Source: Pseudomonadota bacterium (lineage in GTDB: Bacteria; Pseudomonadota; Gammaproteobacteria; Burkholderiales; Chitinibacteraceae). Taken from it: 64,000 nt of DNA. A model generated the notes under the pieces. The model did not search any database. It saw only the letters and a list, made by a program, of their open reading frames with translations, and was not told the origin of the DNA. Location of the stretch: positions 21,210-85,209 of the forward strand of contig JAPLQI010000111.1 of the NCBI GenBank assembly GCA_026399755.1, written 5' to 3'. The translations under genes and the position numbers were made by a program. Within the stretch, counting starts at the first letter, position 1. Each line of letters starts with the position of its first letter. Shown one piece after another: positions 49,848-59,200 of this stretch.

Positions 49848-50870
49848 CTACACTTTTTGGCTCAAATGCACAGGGCTCCAAGCTGATGGCGTTTGCATAA
49901 ATGCAGCTTGTGCCGCCAAAAATACTTTATAAACGCTTGGCGTTACCTTTCCATCTATCGCCTCCGAAAGAGAACTCAGTTTTCGCATTAAAACGCTGGG
50001 TTTTGGTGTGTATTGATTCAAACCTAGTGCGGCCCTGAAGAGTGGAAATACACCTGCTGGCCAACTTTCTAAAGCATTAGCCGCTTTTTCAAAGGCGGGA
50101 ACCACATATGCCAATCGCACTAAGGGGCGGGCAAGTCTCACTCCGATGCTTCCTGTTTCACTATCAAGCACACCGAGTAATGCGACTAAAGTTAAAACAT
50201 CGGTGAGGATTAAGTCTGAAGCCCCTCCAAAAACATTTGTTAACATACTATTGCCGGGTTTAGGTATACGATTAAATAATCGTACAATCTCCTCAGCCAA
50301 CATAACTGCGTTATCACTCGCTGGCCTCCCAATTTCAAAGCGTAAATCTAAGCCGCACTTACACACAGAATAACTTGGCCGAGCTGTATCCAACAATGCG
50401 TCAGGTTTGCATATACACGAATCGATTAGATAAACCCCATGCTCTTCACAAACGGCTAAAGCGGCTAAGGACCAGTATATTTTCCCATACCCATATTGCT
50501 TGACACAGCAAGGGCATAATTTTGAAGTCGTGAGTGCTAGTTGTTGGTTTAACAGTGAATGCCGATTTAACATTAAAATATTATTTTGATATATTGTCGG
50601 TATCATTGTCGCCAATCTACTAACGCTTCCGCCAATACTAGTACTTAACTGTTCATAACGCTTATATGAAAATGGCTTTCCATTAGGCAGACTTAATGAG
50701 CGTTCAAGTTCAGCCAAAGATTTCAATGCATTATTGTTTGCACTACGAAACAAATAACTTTCAAGACTTTCATTCTTATATGGCTCATGGTGAATCAATA
50801 AATCAGTAGTCGGAAGCACTCTTGCTCGCAAAATGCTATTGAATTGCCTTAATGCATCTTTCTGAATCAT
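49848..50870 (-). CDS. tniQ: TniQ-family protein, small (340 aa)
   Basis: 340 aa. The TniQ fold is seen from about residue 30 (YKNESLESYLFRSANNN), with zinc ligands C119/C122 (CPCC), C141/H144 (CEEH), C152/C154 and C170/C172. It lacks the long HTH-rich tail of the second TniQ. It lies between tnsC and the large tniQ, 92 bases after tnsC. In other Tn7-like elements a short TniQ links TnsC to a partner that finds the target. The partner may be the large TniQ here, since no Cas gene is present. Confidence 0.82.
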   Translation of the reverse strand: MIQKDALRQFNSILRARVLPTTDLLIHHEPYKNESLESYLFRSANNNALKSLAELERSLSLPNGKPFSYKRYEQLSTSIGGSVSRLATMIPTIYQNNILMLNRHSLLNQQLALTTSKLCPCCVKQYGYGKIYWSLAALAVCEEHGVYLIDSCICKPDALLDTARPSYSVCKCGLDLRFEIGRPASDNAVMLAEEIVRLFNRIPKPGNSMLTNVFGGASDLILTDVLTLVALLGVLDSETGSIGVRLARPLVRLAYVVPAFEKAANALESWPAGVFPLFRAALGLNQYTPKPSVLMRKLSSLSEAIDGKVTPSVYKVFLAAQAAFMQTPSAWSPVHLSQKV

Positions 50871-50962
50871 GGATGCCTCATGATTTTTTCAACATGGTGA
50901 TCAATATAATTGATCATTATCGTTAGTTGCTCGACTAGCAAATTGAGCACTCCATATAGATA

Positions 50963-51892
50963 TTACTTAGCTTCAAAATTATCAAACGGTTCATGAAGGC
51001 CAATCAAAGGATTAAAATCGAACTTTTCTGAAAAAGGGTTACGATGCGCAGGCGCATCAGACCAAATTTCATCGATGAATGCTTGAGCAAGAATACCTTG
51101 ATCAATGCCCTCAACATTACCGATTTGAACTAAAAATACGGCACGGTCAATTAGCTTTATTAAATAATCAAGTAGGCCAAAAGTTCCGCAATGCAGACGC
51201 CTACAAATTTCATTCCCCACTAAATCAATCGAAGGTATGGGCAAGATCTGACTAATACTATGTATTAGATGAGCGAAATCATTAGCAGATTGCCCTGAAT
51301 ATATAAACCTTTCATACTGCACGTTTGCAGAAAATCGTCTCCGTAATTGTTCATTTGCTCGGAGCAAATTCTGAGTACGTGGCAAACCAAGTAATACAAC
51401 CGCAATAGCAGTCTCGTTCATCAAACTTTTAATCCAGTCCGCAGCCTCGTACTCATTACCGCGCTTATAATCAACCAAGTGCTGCGCCTCATCGAGAATT
51501 AATATTTGAACGTTTAGGTTTTTCAAAAGTGTCACAATTCGAGAGAATTTAGCCTCAGCGGAATGGCCACGCGATGATGCAAATGGATCACCTAGTGCAG
51601 TAAGGACTGCAGTTGCTAGATTCTTTTTTGTTGGCGAGGAGGGCATCTCAACATATAGTAATGGACAGTACTTCCCCGACACTCGGCCGTTTGGGAATCT
51701 TTCATTTTCGAACTCACGTGCCAACGTTGTTTTTCCTGTGCCACTCACACCTACTATCAAAAGTCCCTTACTAGCCCTTGAACGAAGCGTATCCTCCAAC
51801 ACCTCATTAATTCGTCCAAAGATTTTTTCTGCTTGAGGAGTACTAATAAATTGGCACCGAAGTGAGAAATTACATTTGTTTAAATTATTCAT
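50963..51892 (-). CDS. tnsC: TnsC/TniB-like AAA+ transposition regulator
   Basis: 309 aa, closer in length to TniB than to Tn7 TnsC. Walker A is GVSGTGKT (48-55) and Walker B LILDEAQHL (D134, E135); a sensor arginine region (LRRRFSANVQYERF) follows. The AAA+ ATPase forms filaments on target DNA and passes the chosen site from TniQ to the transposase. The gene starts 18 bases after the tnsB stop. The name tnsC is used for its place in the tnsABC order. Confidence 0.9.
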   Translation of the reverse strand: MNNLNKCNFSLRCQFISTPQAEKIFGRINEVLEDTLRSRASKGLLIVGVSGTGKTTLAREFENERFPNGRVSGKYCPLLYVEMPSSPTKKNLATAVLTALGDPFASSRGHSAEAKFSRIVTLLKNLNVQILILDEAQHLVDYKRGNEYEAADWIKSLMNETAIAVVLLGLPRTQNLLRANEQLRRRFSANVQYERFIYSGQSANDFAHLIHSISQILPIPSIDLVGNEICRRLHCGTFGLLDYLIKLIDRAVFLVQIGNVEGIDQGILAQAFIDEIWSDAPAHRNPFSEKFDFNPLIGLHEPFDNFEAK

Positions 51893-51910
51893 GATTTCAA
51901 GCCTTCTAGA

Positions 51911-53860
51911 TCAAGCACTTCGCGGGCGAATTAACAGTGCAGGAGTGCTTTTATCGAAATTTAAATTTGAATTCTCATCAAAGCCTTTAGGTTGAGCCAC
52001 ATCATGCACTAGAGGGGCTCGAACCTTTCCGTTCTTATCTAGTTTTGCTTGCGCAGCAAAACGCCGCAGCCTCATTTTGTTGGATTTCCGCGCTTGATCC
52101 ACATCATCAAAAATTCGACGGTACGCCAAAAATACTTGCTCTTCATTCGTTGAATCCCCTTTGCTCACTTTTACCTGAGACTTTGCCTTTTTGAATAAAT
52201 CACGGCTAATACCAAACATTCTTTTATTTTTATTTGGCACGGAGAAGAATACGTTTCTGATTGGATCATGAATCCAGATATGGCCCATATCATCGCGAAA
52301 ACGAACATCAACAGTTGCGTCTTGCCCAATACGTAAACGCAATTCAGCAAGCTCTGGAGAGTGATATTGCTGACAATCAACTTCAACGCCATAATGATGT
52401 AATCGCGGTGTCGCACGAAGAGACAGAATCGACTCCAATGAATCTAGATCAACAGGTAATCGTGGCGTCCGCTTTGCCTCCCCCGCAAGCCAAGCAGCTG
52501 CGGGGGTACGCCCTTTAAGCCCACGATGCGGTTTTTGATGGTAGCAATCGACAATCCAAGAGGTGACCATACCTTCAAGTTTACTTAGGGTCAGACAAGC
52601 CAACTCTTCAGACGGATAATCACCTCGCTCTTGAGTGTTAGAAAATGTGGTTCCAGGCAAGCGATGAAACAAATCTCGGGATAAAGTTCCAAGAAAACGC
52701 TCAATCGCGCCTTTCATTTGAGGGCCACGAGAGCGTGGAAAGATAACTTGAATACCCAACTCATTGAATGCATCAATTAAGCCGTGTGCGTGAAATTCGG
52801 CTGCATTATCAGGAACAATAGAAAGTGGTAAGCCGTGAGCACGCCAATCATTAACTGCATTTGGAAAACGACTTAGCCACGTTTTCTTAGGCCTAATTGC
52901 ACGCTCAATAGTCATCAAGACTGACTCGGTATTGGGCGGAGAAAGATGAATCCAAAAAGCCATTACCACGCGACTAAAACGATCAAGAATGACCGTAATA
53001 TAGGGCCGCCCAATGACTTCACCGGTATCTGGGTCTACCAATAGAAGATCCACGTGCGTGTGATCGATTTCCCATCTGTCGAGAATTGTATCAACGCGTA
53101 ATTCACCGACGGCTGAGCGGTGCTCTTTATCTGCAGCATATTTACCTAACCGTTTACAATCTAACTGGTATGGATCAAGACGCTCAAGATAGCGTCGAAC
53201 AGTCATTTCCGATGGAATGTTTAGTAGCTGTGATGGCAACCGTTGTTGATTAAAATTATTCACTCGCCATCTAAAATTTTCATAAAGGTGCGCAACCGTT
53301 GGCCGTTCCAATTGAAGATATGCCTCCCCCATAGATAGCTCTAATAAGTCCTCAAGCTCGCCAACGATCGTCTGCCCACGTCCTTTTTTAAAGTACTGAG
53401 GCACCAATTGCACAACGGATTGAAAAACATCATAGAGTTTATTCCATCGGCGTATTGAACTTGGCGAAGGCGGTTTTTTTGAATCTTGAATCGTTGATGC
53501 AATCGCATCAATACGCCCTGAAATTTCCTCATTCGATGGCAACTTACCTGTTTCAACATCACGTAATTGATTGAGATACGCTCGACGTCGAAGTGCTTCA
53601 CCAGAATGGGCATCACGGAAGCATGACAAATCGGGTGCGGCATTTCGTACGAGAGGCACTTTATCAAGATAAGGCTGATGAGAATCAACAACTATTTCTC
53701 GACGTTCAAAAGCCAAGTAGAACTCTTTTTCACTCAGTTCAATAGGCGCGCCGAGCTCGTCTTCAAATAGTAGATTCCAATTCTGAAGTCTTTTTTTAAG
53801 CCTCAGAACCCTCCCGCGCAGCTGAATACATAGATTTAATTTAAGCGAAAAGGTTTGCAT
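51911..53860 (-). CDS. tnsB: TnsB/TniA-like DDE transposase
   Basis: 649 aa. The RNase H-fold catalytic core has D266 (WEIDHTHVDL), D351 (SIVPDNAAEF) and E387 (MKGAIERFLGTL), a D-D-35-E arrangement. An N-terminal HTH region (about 110-240) recognises the end boxes, and a Mu-transposase-like C-terminal barrel follows. TnsB cuts and joins the 3' ends. It overlaps tnsA by 20 bases. Length and style are near TniA of Tn5053-type elements. Confidence 0.93.
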   Translation of the reverse strand: MQTFSLKLNLCIQLRGRVLRLKKRLQNWNLLFEDELGAPIELSEKEFYLAFERREIVVDSHQPYLDKVPLVRNAAPDLSCFRDAHSGEALRRRAYLNQLRDVETGKLPSNEEISGRIDAIASTIQDSKKPPSPSSIRRWNKLYDVFQSVVQLVPQYFKKGRGQTIVGELEDLLELSMGEAYLQLERPTVAHLYENFRWRVNNFNQQRLPSQLLNIPSEMTVRRYLERLDPYQLDCKRLGKYAADKEHRSAVGELRVDTILDRWEIDHTHVDLLLVDPDTGEVIGRPYITVILDRFSRVVMAFWIHLSPPNTESVLMTIERAIRPKKTWLSRFPNAVNDWRAHGLPLSIVPDNAAEFHAHGLIDAFNELGIQVIFPRSRGPQMKGAIERFLGTLSRDLFHRLPGTTFSNTQERGDYPSEELACLTLSKLEGMVTSWIVDCYHQKPHRGLKGRTPAAAWLAGEAKRTPRLPVDLDSLESILSLRATPRLHHYGVEVDCQQYHSPELAELRLRIGQDATVDVRFRDDMGHIWIHDPIRNVFFSVPNKNKRMFGISRDLFKKAKSQVKVSKGDSTNEEQVFLAYRRIFDDVDQARKSNKMRLRRFAAQAKLDKNGKVRAPLVHDVAQPKGFDENSNLNFDKSTPALLIRPRSA

Positions 53861-54476
53861 GGCGATGCCCCCCTTCTAAAAAAATTAACGCATCGGAATC
53901 AATCTTCTTTTCAAGATCAACGCCAACACGGCCTAAACCAAGCAATTGCCATGCTTCGAGCTCACCAAGTAAATCAATTAGCTCACCTAAAGTCTTGGGA
54001 GCCACTGATTGAAACATCTCATCAATGCGGTTTAATTCTGTTGGTAACAATCGACCACGTCGATGATATGCAATTGTTCTAACATTGCTTGCGCATGGTT
54101 CGGCATTAAGGAAAACATCGGTGATCACGTGAAAAAGCCGACCGCTTTCCGCAAAGTGTTTTTTAGCCGCAGCCATACGCTGTGCAACACGCTCTACACC
54201 TAACCTTGCTAGAGGTTTAATTTCAAACCAAGCCTCTGTGCCATTTATAAAATCAACCCTAAGATCAGGGATGTAACGCTCCACACGCCCTCCTACATGA
54301 ATTAATTCCACGCTAGGCTGCACTTCGAAGCTAGCTATTTGTCCATAGAGTTCGCAAATCCAAATGAATTTGCCTTCTAGAAGCGACTCACAACGCGCAG
54401 GGCTGACGTTTTTTAAAGTGGGGATAATCGTTCGAAAATGATTAGAACGCCTTGTTACCACTTGACGAACAGGCAT
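53841..54476 (-). CDS. tnsA: TnsA endonuclease
   Basis: 211 aa from the ATG at 54,476, which has GGAG seven bases upstream; an earlier in-frame ATG at 54,545 lacks one. It is a restriction-like endonuclease that cuts the 5' strands, so transposition is by excision and not by co-integrate formation. The catalytic set appears as E30 (ARCESLLE), D71 (RYIPDLRVDF) and E85-x-K87 (WFEIKP), matching Tn7 TnsA E63, D114 and Q130-x-K132. It heads the tnsABC-tniQ-tniQ run. Confidence 0.88.
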   Translation of the reverse strand: MPVRQVVTRRSNHFRTIIPTLKNVSPARCESLLEGKFIWICELYGQIASFEVQPSVELIHVGGRVERYIPDLRVDFINGTEAWFEIKPLARLGVERVAQRMAAAKKHFAESGRLFHVITDVFLNAEPCASNVRTIAYHRRGRLLPTELNRIDEMFQSVAPKTLGELIDLLGELEAWQLLGLGRVGVDLEKKIDSDALIFLEGGHRHANLFA

Positions 54477-54663
54477 AACTTTTCTCCAACTCGCGAAACA
54501 CAGGGCGTGACTTGCCCATTGCGTATTCGCGAATCGCATGGACATTCATTTCGATGGGCAACACTTCGCCCTCGGAATATCCGATTTCAAAAAAATTTTA
54601 TGGAGAGGCCTTGACGTTCGATTGGCGAGTGCCGATACTGGAGTTCTCAAGCTGCAATACCAA

Positions 54664-54708
54664 GCAAAAGCGCGATCCGGTCTTAGGCCTTGGTCGCGTT
54701 TTTTCTTT
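54664..54708. terminator. Terminator between the AlpA-like gene and tnsA
   Basis: CGCGATCC (about 54,671-54,678) pairs with GGTCGCG (about 54,692-54,698) with one mismatch, bounded by A-runs and T-runs on both sides. It could end transcription of the leftward AlpA-like gene and would make tnsA depend on its own promoter. Confidence 0.45.
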
Positions 54709-54769
54709 CTACATTTCATATCTCCTTTGTTTCAATTTTTATATACGTACTCAAATCGTTAGCTATTTA

Positions 54770-54949
54770 TCACCGTGCTACCGCTGATCGCTCAGTGATC
54801 CATTTTTTTACAACATCTGGATCCCACCGGCGACTTCGACCTAAGCGATAAAATGGCGGTGCTTCATTCTTTGCAATCAGCCCCTCGAAGCCTCGTTCCG
54901 ATACTTTCAAAAGTGCCGCAACTTCTCGGGCCGTCAATTGTGTATTCAT
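54770..54949 (-). CDS. AlpA/excisionase-like HTH regulator
   Basis: 59 aa from the ATG at 54,949 (MNTQLTAREVAALLKVSERGFEGLIAKNEAPPFYRLGRSRRWDPDVVKKWI). The whole protein is one MerR/AlpA-type winged helix (HTH_17). Small DNA-binding proteins of this size sit next to tnsA in several Tn7-like elements and control the transposition genes. It diverges from the 355-aa gene, with a repeated CAGTTGTA-N-GCA motif on both sides of the shared region. Confidence 0.78.
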   Translation of the reverse strand: MNTQLTAREVAALLKVSERGFEGLIAKNEAPPFYRLGRSRRWDPDVVKKWITERSAVAR

Positions 54950-54971
54950 TACTGCCCCCGCCATCTATTTG

Positions 54972-55105
54972 CAGTTGTATGCAGTAAATTGTGACACATT
55001 TGCTGTAATAACTTACGAATATGCATTAACATCTAAAATGTCCACCACATGCAAAGTTAACCATTGATTCTATTGAAAAATATTGGTGCATCCAGTTGTA
55101 ATGCA
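54972..55105. promoter_or_regulatory. Divergent promoter region with paired operator-like repeats
   Basis: CAGTTGTATGCA (54,972-54,983) and CAGTTGTAATGCA (55,093-55,105) are direct repeats at the two edges of the spacer between the AlpA-like gene and the 355-aa gene. Each is within about 25 bases of a start codon. This fits repression or coupling of both promoters by one DNA-binding protein. Confidence 0.4.
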
Positions 55106-55113
55106 TACATATC

Positions 55114-56181
55114 ATGACTAGCGAACAAGCAGATAATCTCATTTTCGAGGCGACGCAAGGGCTGGCTCTATTGAGCCAGTCTGCGAGTTACAGCATCAGT
55201 AACGACGGCAAAGGATTGTCGAAATTATTGGGTACGAACAACATAGCTATTTATCAACGAAGAGTCGCTAAAATTCCAACCCGAATACCAACCACTTCAA
55301 GCAGTCAAAAATGGTGGGGACGTGATTCGTGGGAATTTGCTAATGACCATGAAATGGTCACATTTCACTTCTACTTCGCACTGAAGATGAATGAAAATCT
55401 AATAAAAATCACAGATGAGTTCAGAGTAGGAAGCGACGAGTTCGGACATCTCAGCTTGGCGCTGAGACTAAAAAACCTATTTCAAATACTCGAGCAGCGC
55501 CGTGGGCAAGAATTTAGCATTCAAGATTTGAAGCTACTTCAAAGTATTCATCATCTAGCGAATCACTATCGACAACAGCCCATATGTGCACTCTGCCCAA
55601 GGCTTTGCAGACCCCACTCACAATACTGTGAGCATCATACTTTCTCAAAAATAGGCTCAGGGTCAGCGGCCGATAAAATGCGGCGCAACAGAGAAGGTCA
55701 GCGCGTAATTACTAGATTTGAAGAAACTAACCCTCAATTCAGAAGTATCTTGCGAGATAAGGCCTCTGAACCTTATGCATGGGTAGCGCGAGTACTTTGG
55801 CATACCCCGCTACCGAACGAACAACGCTCAGTACAAACCATCATTCGCACAATAAATCAAAATCCAATACTGAATGAATTGACTGAAATTGATATAAATT
55901 CAGTAATATCCGCAAATATCGAAAGCCTACTTCGCGAGAAAATTGATCCCCACGAATATCAACTTGGAGCTTGGGTTCCAAAGCTAAAATATCTTGCGAG
56001 TTGGCTTTCAATTCGCGATGATCTAAAAATTCGCCCCAAGCGAAAACCTGCAAAAATTTCCCACCTGAGTAAGCAAGTCCACTTACTAAAACAAGCAGGC
56101 TACTCACATAAACAAATTGCCGAAAAGATTGGAAAAACAACAAAGACAGTACAACGCCACCTAAAAAAATGGACTGAGTAA
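55114..56181 (+). CDS. Unrecognised zinc-finger/HTH protein of the transposon
   Basis: 355 aa, not recognised. A likely zinc site reads CALCPRLCRPHSQYCEHH (about 161-178). The C-terminus (about 315-355) is a resolvase-like helix-turn-helix (LLKQAGYSHKQIAEKIGKTTKTVQRHLKKW). The middle is helical with no clear catalytic motif. It is the only rightward gene of the element apart from spurious frames, and it diverges from the AlpA-like regulator next to tnsA. A regulator of transposition or cargo, or an accessory target factor, is possible. No ribosome site is obvious, so a downstream start cannot be excluded. Confidence 0.72.
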   Translation: MTSEQADNLIFEATQGLALLSQSASYSISNDGKGLSKLLGTNNIAIYQRRVAKIPTRIPTTSSSQKWWGRDSWEFANDHEMVTFHFYFALKMNENLIKITDEFRVGSDEFGHLSLALRLKNLFQILEQRRGQEFSIQDLKLLQSIHHLANHYRQQPICALCPRLCRPHSQYCEHHTFSKIGSGSAADKMRRNREGQRVITRFEETNPQFRSILRDKASEPYAWVARVLWHTPLPNEQRSVQTIIRTINQNPILNELTEIDINSVISANIESLLREKIDPHEYQLGAWVPKLKYLASWLSIRDDLKIRPKRKPAKISHLSKQVHLLKQAGYSHKQIAEKIGKTTKTVQRHLKKWTE

Positions 56182-56246
56182 ATATCAGCCCATCACCCGT
56201 ATCCCATATGCAGCAAAAGACGTCCCCTAAGCTCATTACCCACGGA

Positions 56247-59200
56247 TTATTCGATCGCTTGATGGGCTTCCCGCACTTTACTTTCAAAATCATCACAAAG
56301 CTTTTCGACTAGATCCTCAGTTTCCTTGAAAAAATAGTCGCCAACCGTCTGCCGATGTAGAGCTTTGTAACGACGATAGATTTTTGCAAAGTCATCATAA
56401 ATTTCACATTCGGAAACGTGCGATTTGATCTTGACGATTAGCCTTTCGCCTTCGCTTGAGACGCTTACGTAGTTAAACAGCTCCATGATTTTGCCTTCAA
56501 AATCCTTGATGAGTGTTCCCGTCTTCGCTTCTTTTTCGTTTCGGGCCGCAATGATAGCCAAAATATCGAACTGCCCACCGGAACCAGGTTGCGAGCCCTC
56601 CGCAACCTGAGTTGGCTTTTTCTTCTTCTTTTGAGATTCTTCGGCGATCACTTCAACGATGCCAATCTGGTTGTCAAAATACACCTCAATCGGATCTTTG
56701 ACGTCCTCGCTGCGATGTAGCATGTTGTAGAGCGTATTGAATTTTCGCCAGAAGAATAAAAAGCTTGGATCGCTGTACTTTTCATCCAACTCAATCACAT
56801 ATTCGATGCGGTTGAGAAGGGTGAAATACTGCGACGCCTTGGCCTTGGTGTCGGCGGTGCGCTGCGGGTTGGCATCGATGTATTTCTTCAGGCTGCTTTC
56901 AAAATCCAAATAGCTCTCAGGGTCGTCGGGCTTGGCGGCATCCTTGTAGATTCCCATGAATACCGTGAAAAACTTCTCGTAGGTATCTGACTTTCTCAGT
57001 GCAGTTAGCAATACATCAAGCACTTTTTTGTCGCCAAACGGATCGAAGTCACTCACCACCACATCTGAGAAATGCTCGAAAGCATCCTTGATGTTTTGCA
57101 CATTTACGTTGTTGTAGGAAAAATCAACGATCTTGCAGTCATTCTTATTTTTCGTTGTGCGGTTCACGCGAGAAATCGTTTGAATGGCGCTGATGCCCCT
57201 GATTTCTTTATCCAAAAATAAAGTGTGTAATTTCTTCTCGTCAAAGCCGGTTTGCAACTTGGCGACAACGATCATCAAACCATTTTTACGGAGCGCAAAA
57301 CTCTCCAGCACCTTTTCTTCCGTCAACCCACCATTGAGCCCTGTGGCGCTTTGCTCATCCTGGTTACTGGAATACACCACATGAATGGGGGCGTCGGCGT
57401 ACTTCTGGTACTTGGGGTTTTTAACCAAGGTTTTGAAATGCTTCGTTACAGCTCCTTGGTAGGCAATGGCGGCCTTGATGGAATGCACAGCCAGCATTGC
57501 TTTCCCCGTGCCGCGTATTTGGCGGTAAACATCCTTGACTAAAAGATCTGCCACATACTTGGCAATGGCATCGATACGATCCCGGTTTTCGTAGACTTGT
57601 TTTTTCTGCGCGTCCTTGTATTCCTTCTCTGTAAATCCTTCGAGAGGATTTGCGGGCAAATCAAACAACATCTTCGACGCCACTGGCACAATGTTTTTCA
57701 GCGGGTTCAGGATAAAGCCATCCTCAATCGCTTCTTTCATGGTGTAACTGTCAAATGGACGCCAGAGTTTTTCGCTTTCGGCATAGCCACTGAACTCGCC
57801 AAAGCGGGCCAGTGTGTGGTCGTCTGGCGTGGCGGTAAAACCGATGATTAAATTCTTCTTGGTAGCTTGCCCGGCGTAGGCCTCGCCGTCGAACGGACTT
57901 TGCAGTTCGTCAAAAATGCTCACCATTTCTTCATGCTGGTCGCCACTGTTTGATCGATGGATCTCGTCAATCAAGAACACAATGCGCATACCAGCCAGCT
58001 TTTTCAGTACATCAGCGTCGAGCATGTCGCGCACCGCGCCAAACTTCTGCAAATTAACAATCACCAAGCGCGTATCGGACGCCAGAGCCTCTTGAAAGGT
58101 CTTTTTGTTGGTCGCCTCAATCACCATACGCTTGTCGATGTTCATGTTCAGAATAAGCGAATCAATTTGGCTGCGCAATTGCAGGCGATCCACCACAATC
58201 ATGATTTTGTCGTACACGAACTGCGCTTTGCCGCTGGCGTCCGGGCGACGCAAGTCTTTCAACTGCAGAGCTGACCAGCCGATGATGTTGGACTTACCAA
58301 AACCAGCTGCATATTGCATCAGCAGCGAATACACATTCTTATTGTTGGAATAGCCCTTACGCTTTTCCAGCAGTTCTTTTTTCTTGGCTTCGGAAACGCC
58401 CACCAACTGCTTTTCGAGCAGCTTCTCAAAATAGTCAGGCTCTTGCTCGTGCGCTAAGAGTTCATCAATTTTGGCCATGATCTTGTCGGTGCCGAATTTC
58501 TGTTTCGGGCGCGGGGAAATCAAATGTCCTGTTTGGTCTTTTACCTCCTTCACCCCTTTGTTGACGTAAACATCACGCTCGATGAAGTTGTAATACAAGA
58601 TTTCCTTCTCAATCATTAGCTTGCCGTACAAAGCGGAAAACAGCTCTTTGAGCTTGTCCTTCTTTTCGGCGTCGGGCTTAAGCAAGGGGTAGAGCTTGAA
58701 TACCCCATGCGCCTTTTTCTCTATTTCTTCGCGGTCGAATTTGCCTTCACGGCAGGTGGCCAATATCTCGTCAAAGTAATCGGCAATAGTGCGAATGACA
58801 TAGGTTTCGCCAATGTCGGTGGTGGTGATGTGAATGGCGCTCTCGAAAATTTTAAGAAAGTCTTTACGCACACTCTGCTTTTCTTTGTCGCTCAGCATCT
58901 CATTGCTGTCGATATGCTGGTGATACACCTTCACCGCATCAAAATAATCTTTCAGCACCTTGCCGCGCCCGTTCTTGCGGGCGCTCTGGCTGGTGTAGTT
59001 GCTTTTTAATTCGCTGTAGCCGAGATAAATTCCGTTCACAAATAACACAATATCCGGGCGGAAAGAGTAGATCTGTGTACCTTGAAAATTGAACTTGTAC
59101 GGCAGCTCTTGCACCACCGAGAAAATATTTTCATCAAACAAGGCATTGCCGTGAATCACGCTGTCGCTGGTGTAAAACAAATGCAGCTTGATGCCTTGCA

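Noticed and set aside
54512..54787. Plus-strand frames in the tnsA upstream region
   Set aside because: They cross a terminator-like hairpin, have no ribosome site and end in hydrophobic low-complexity sequence.
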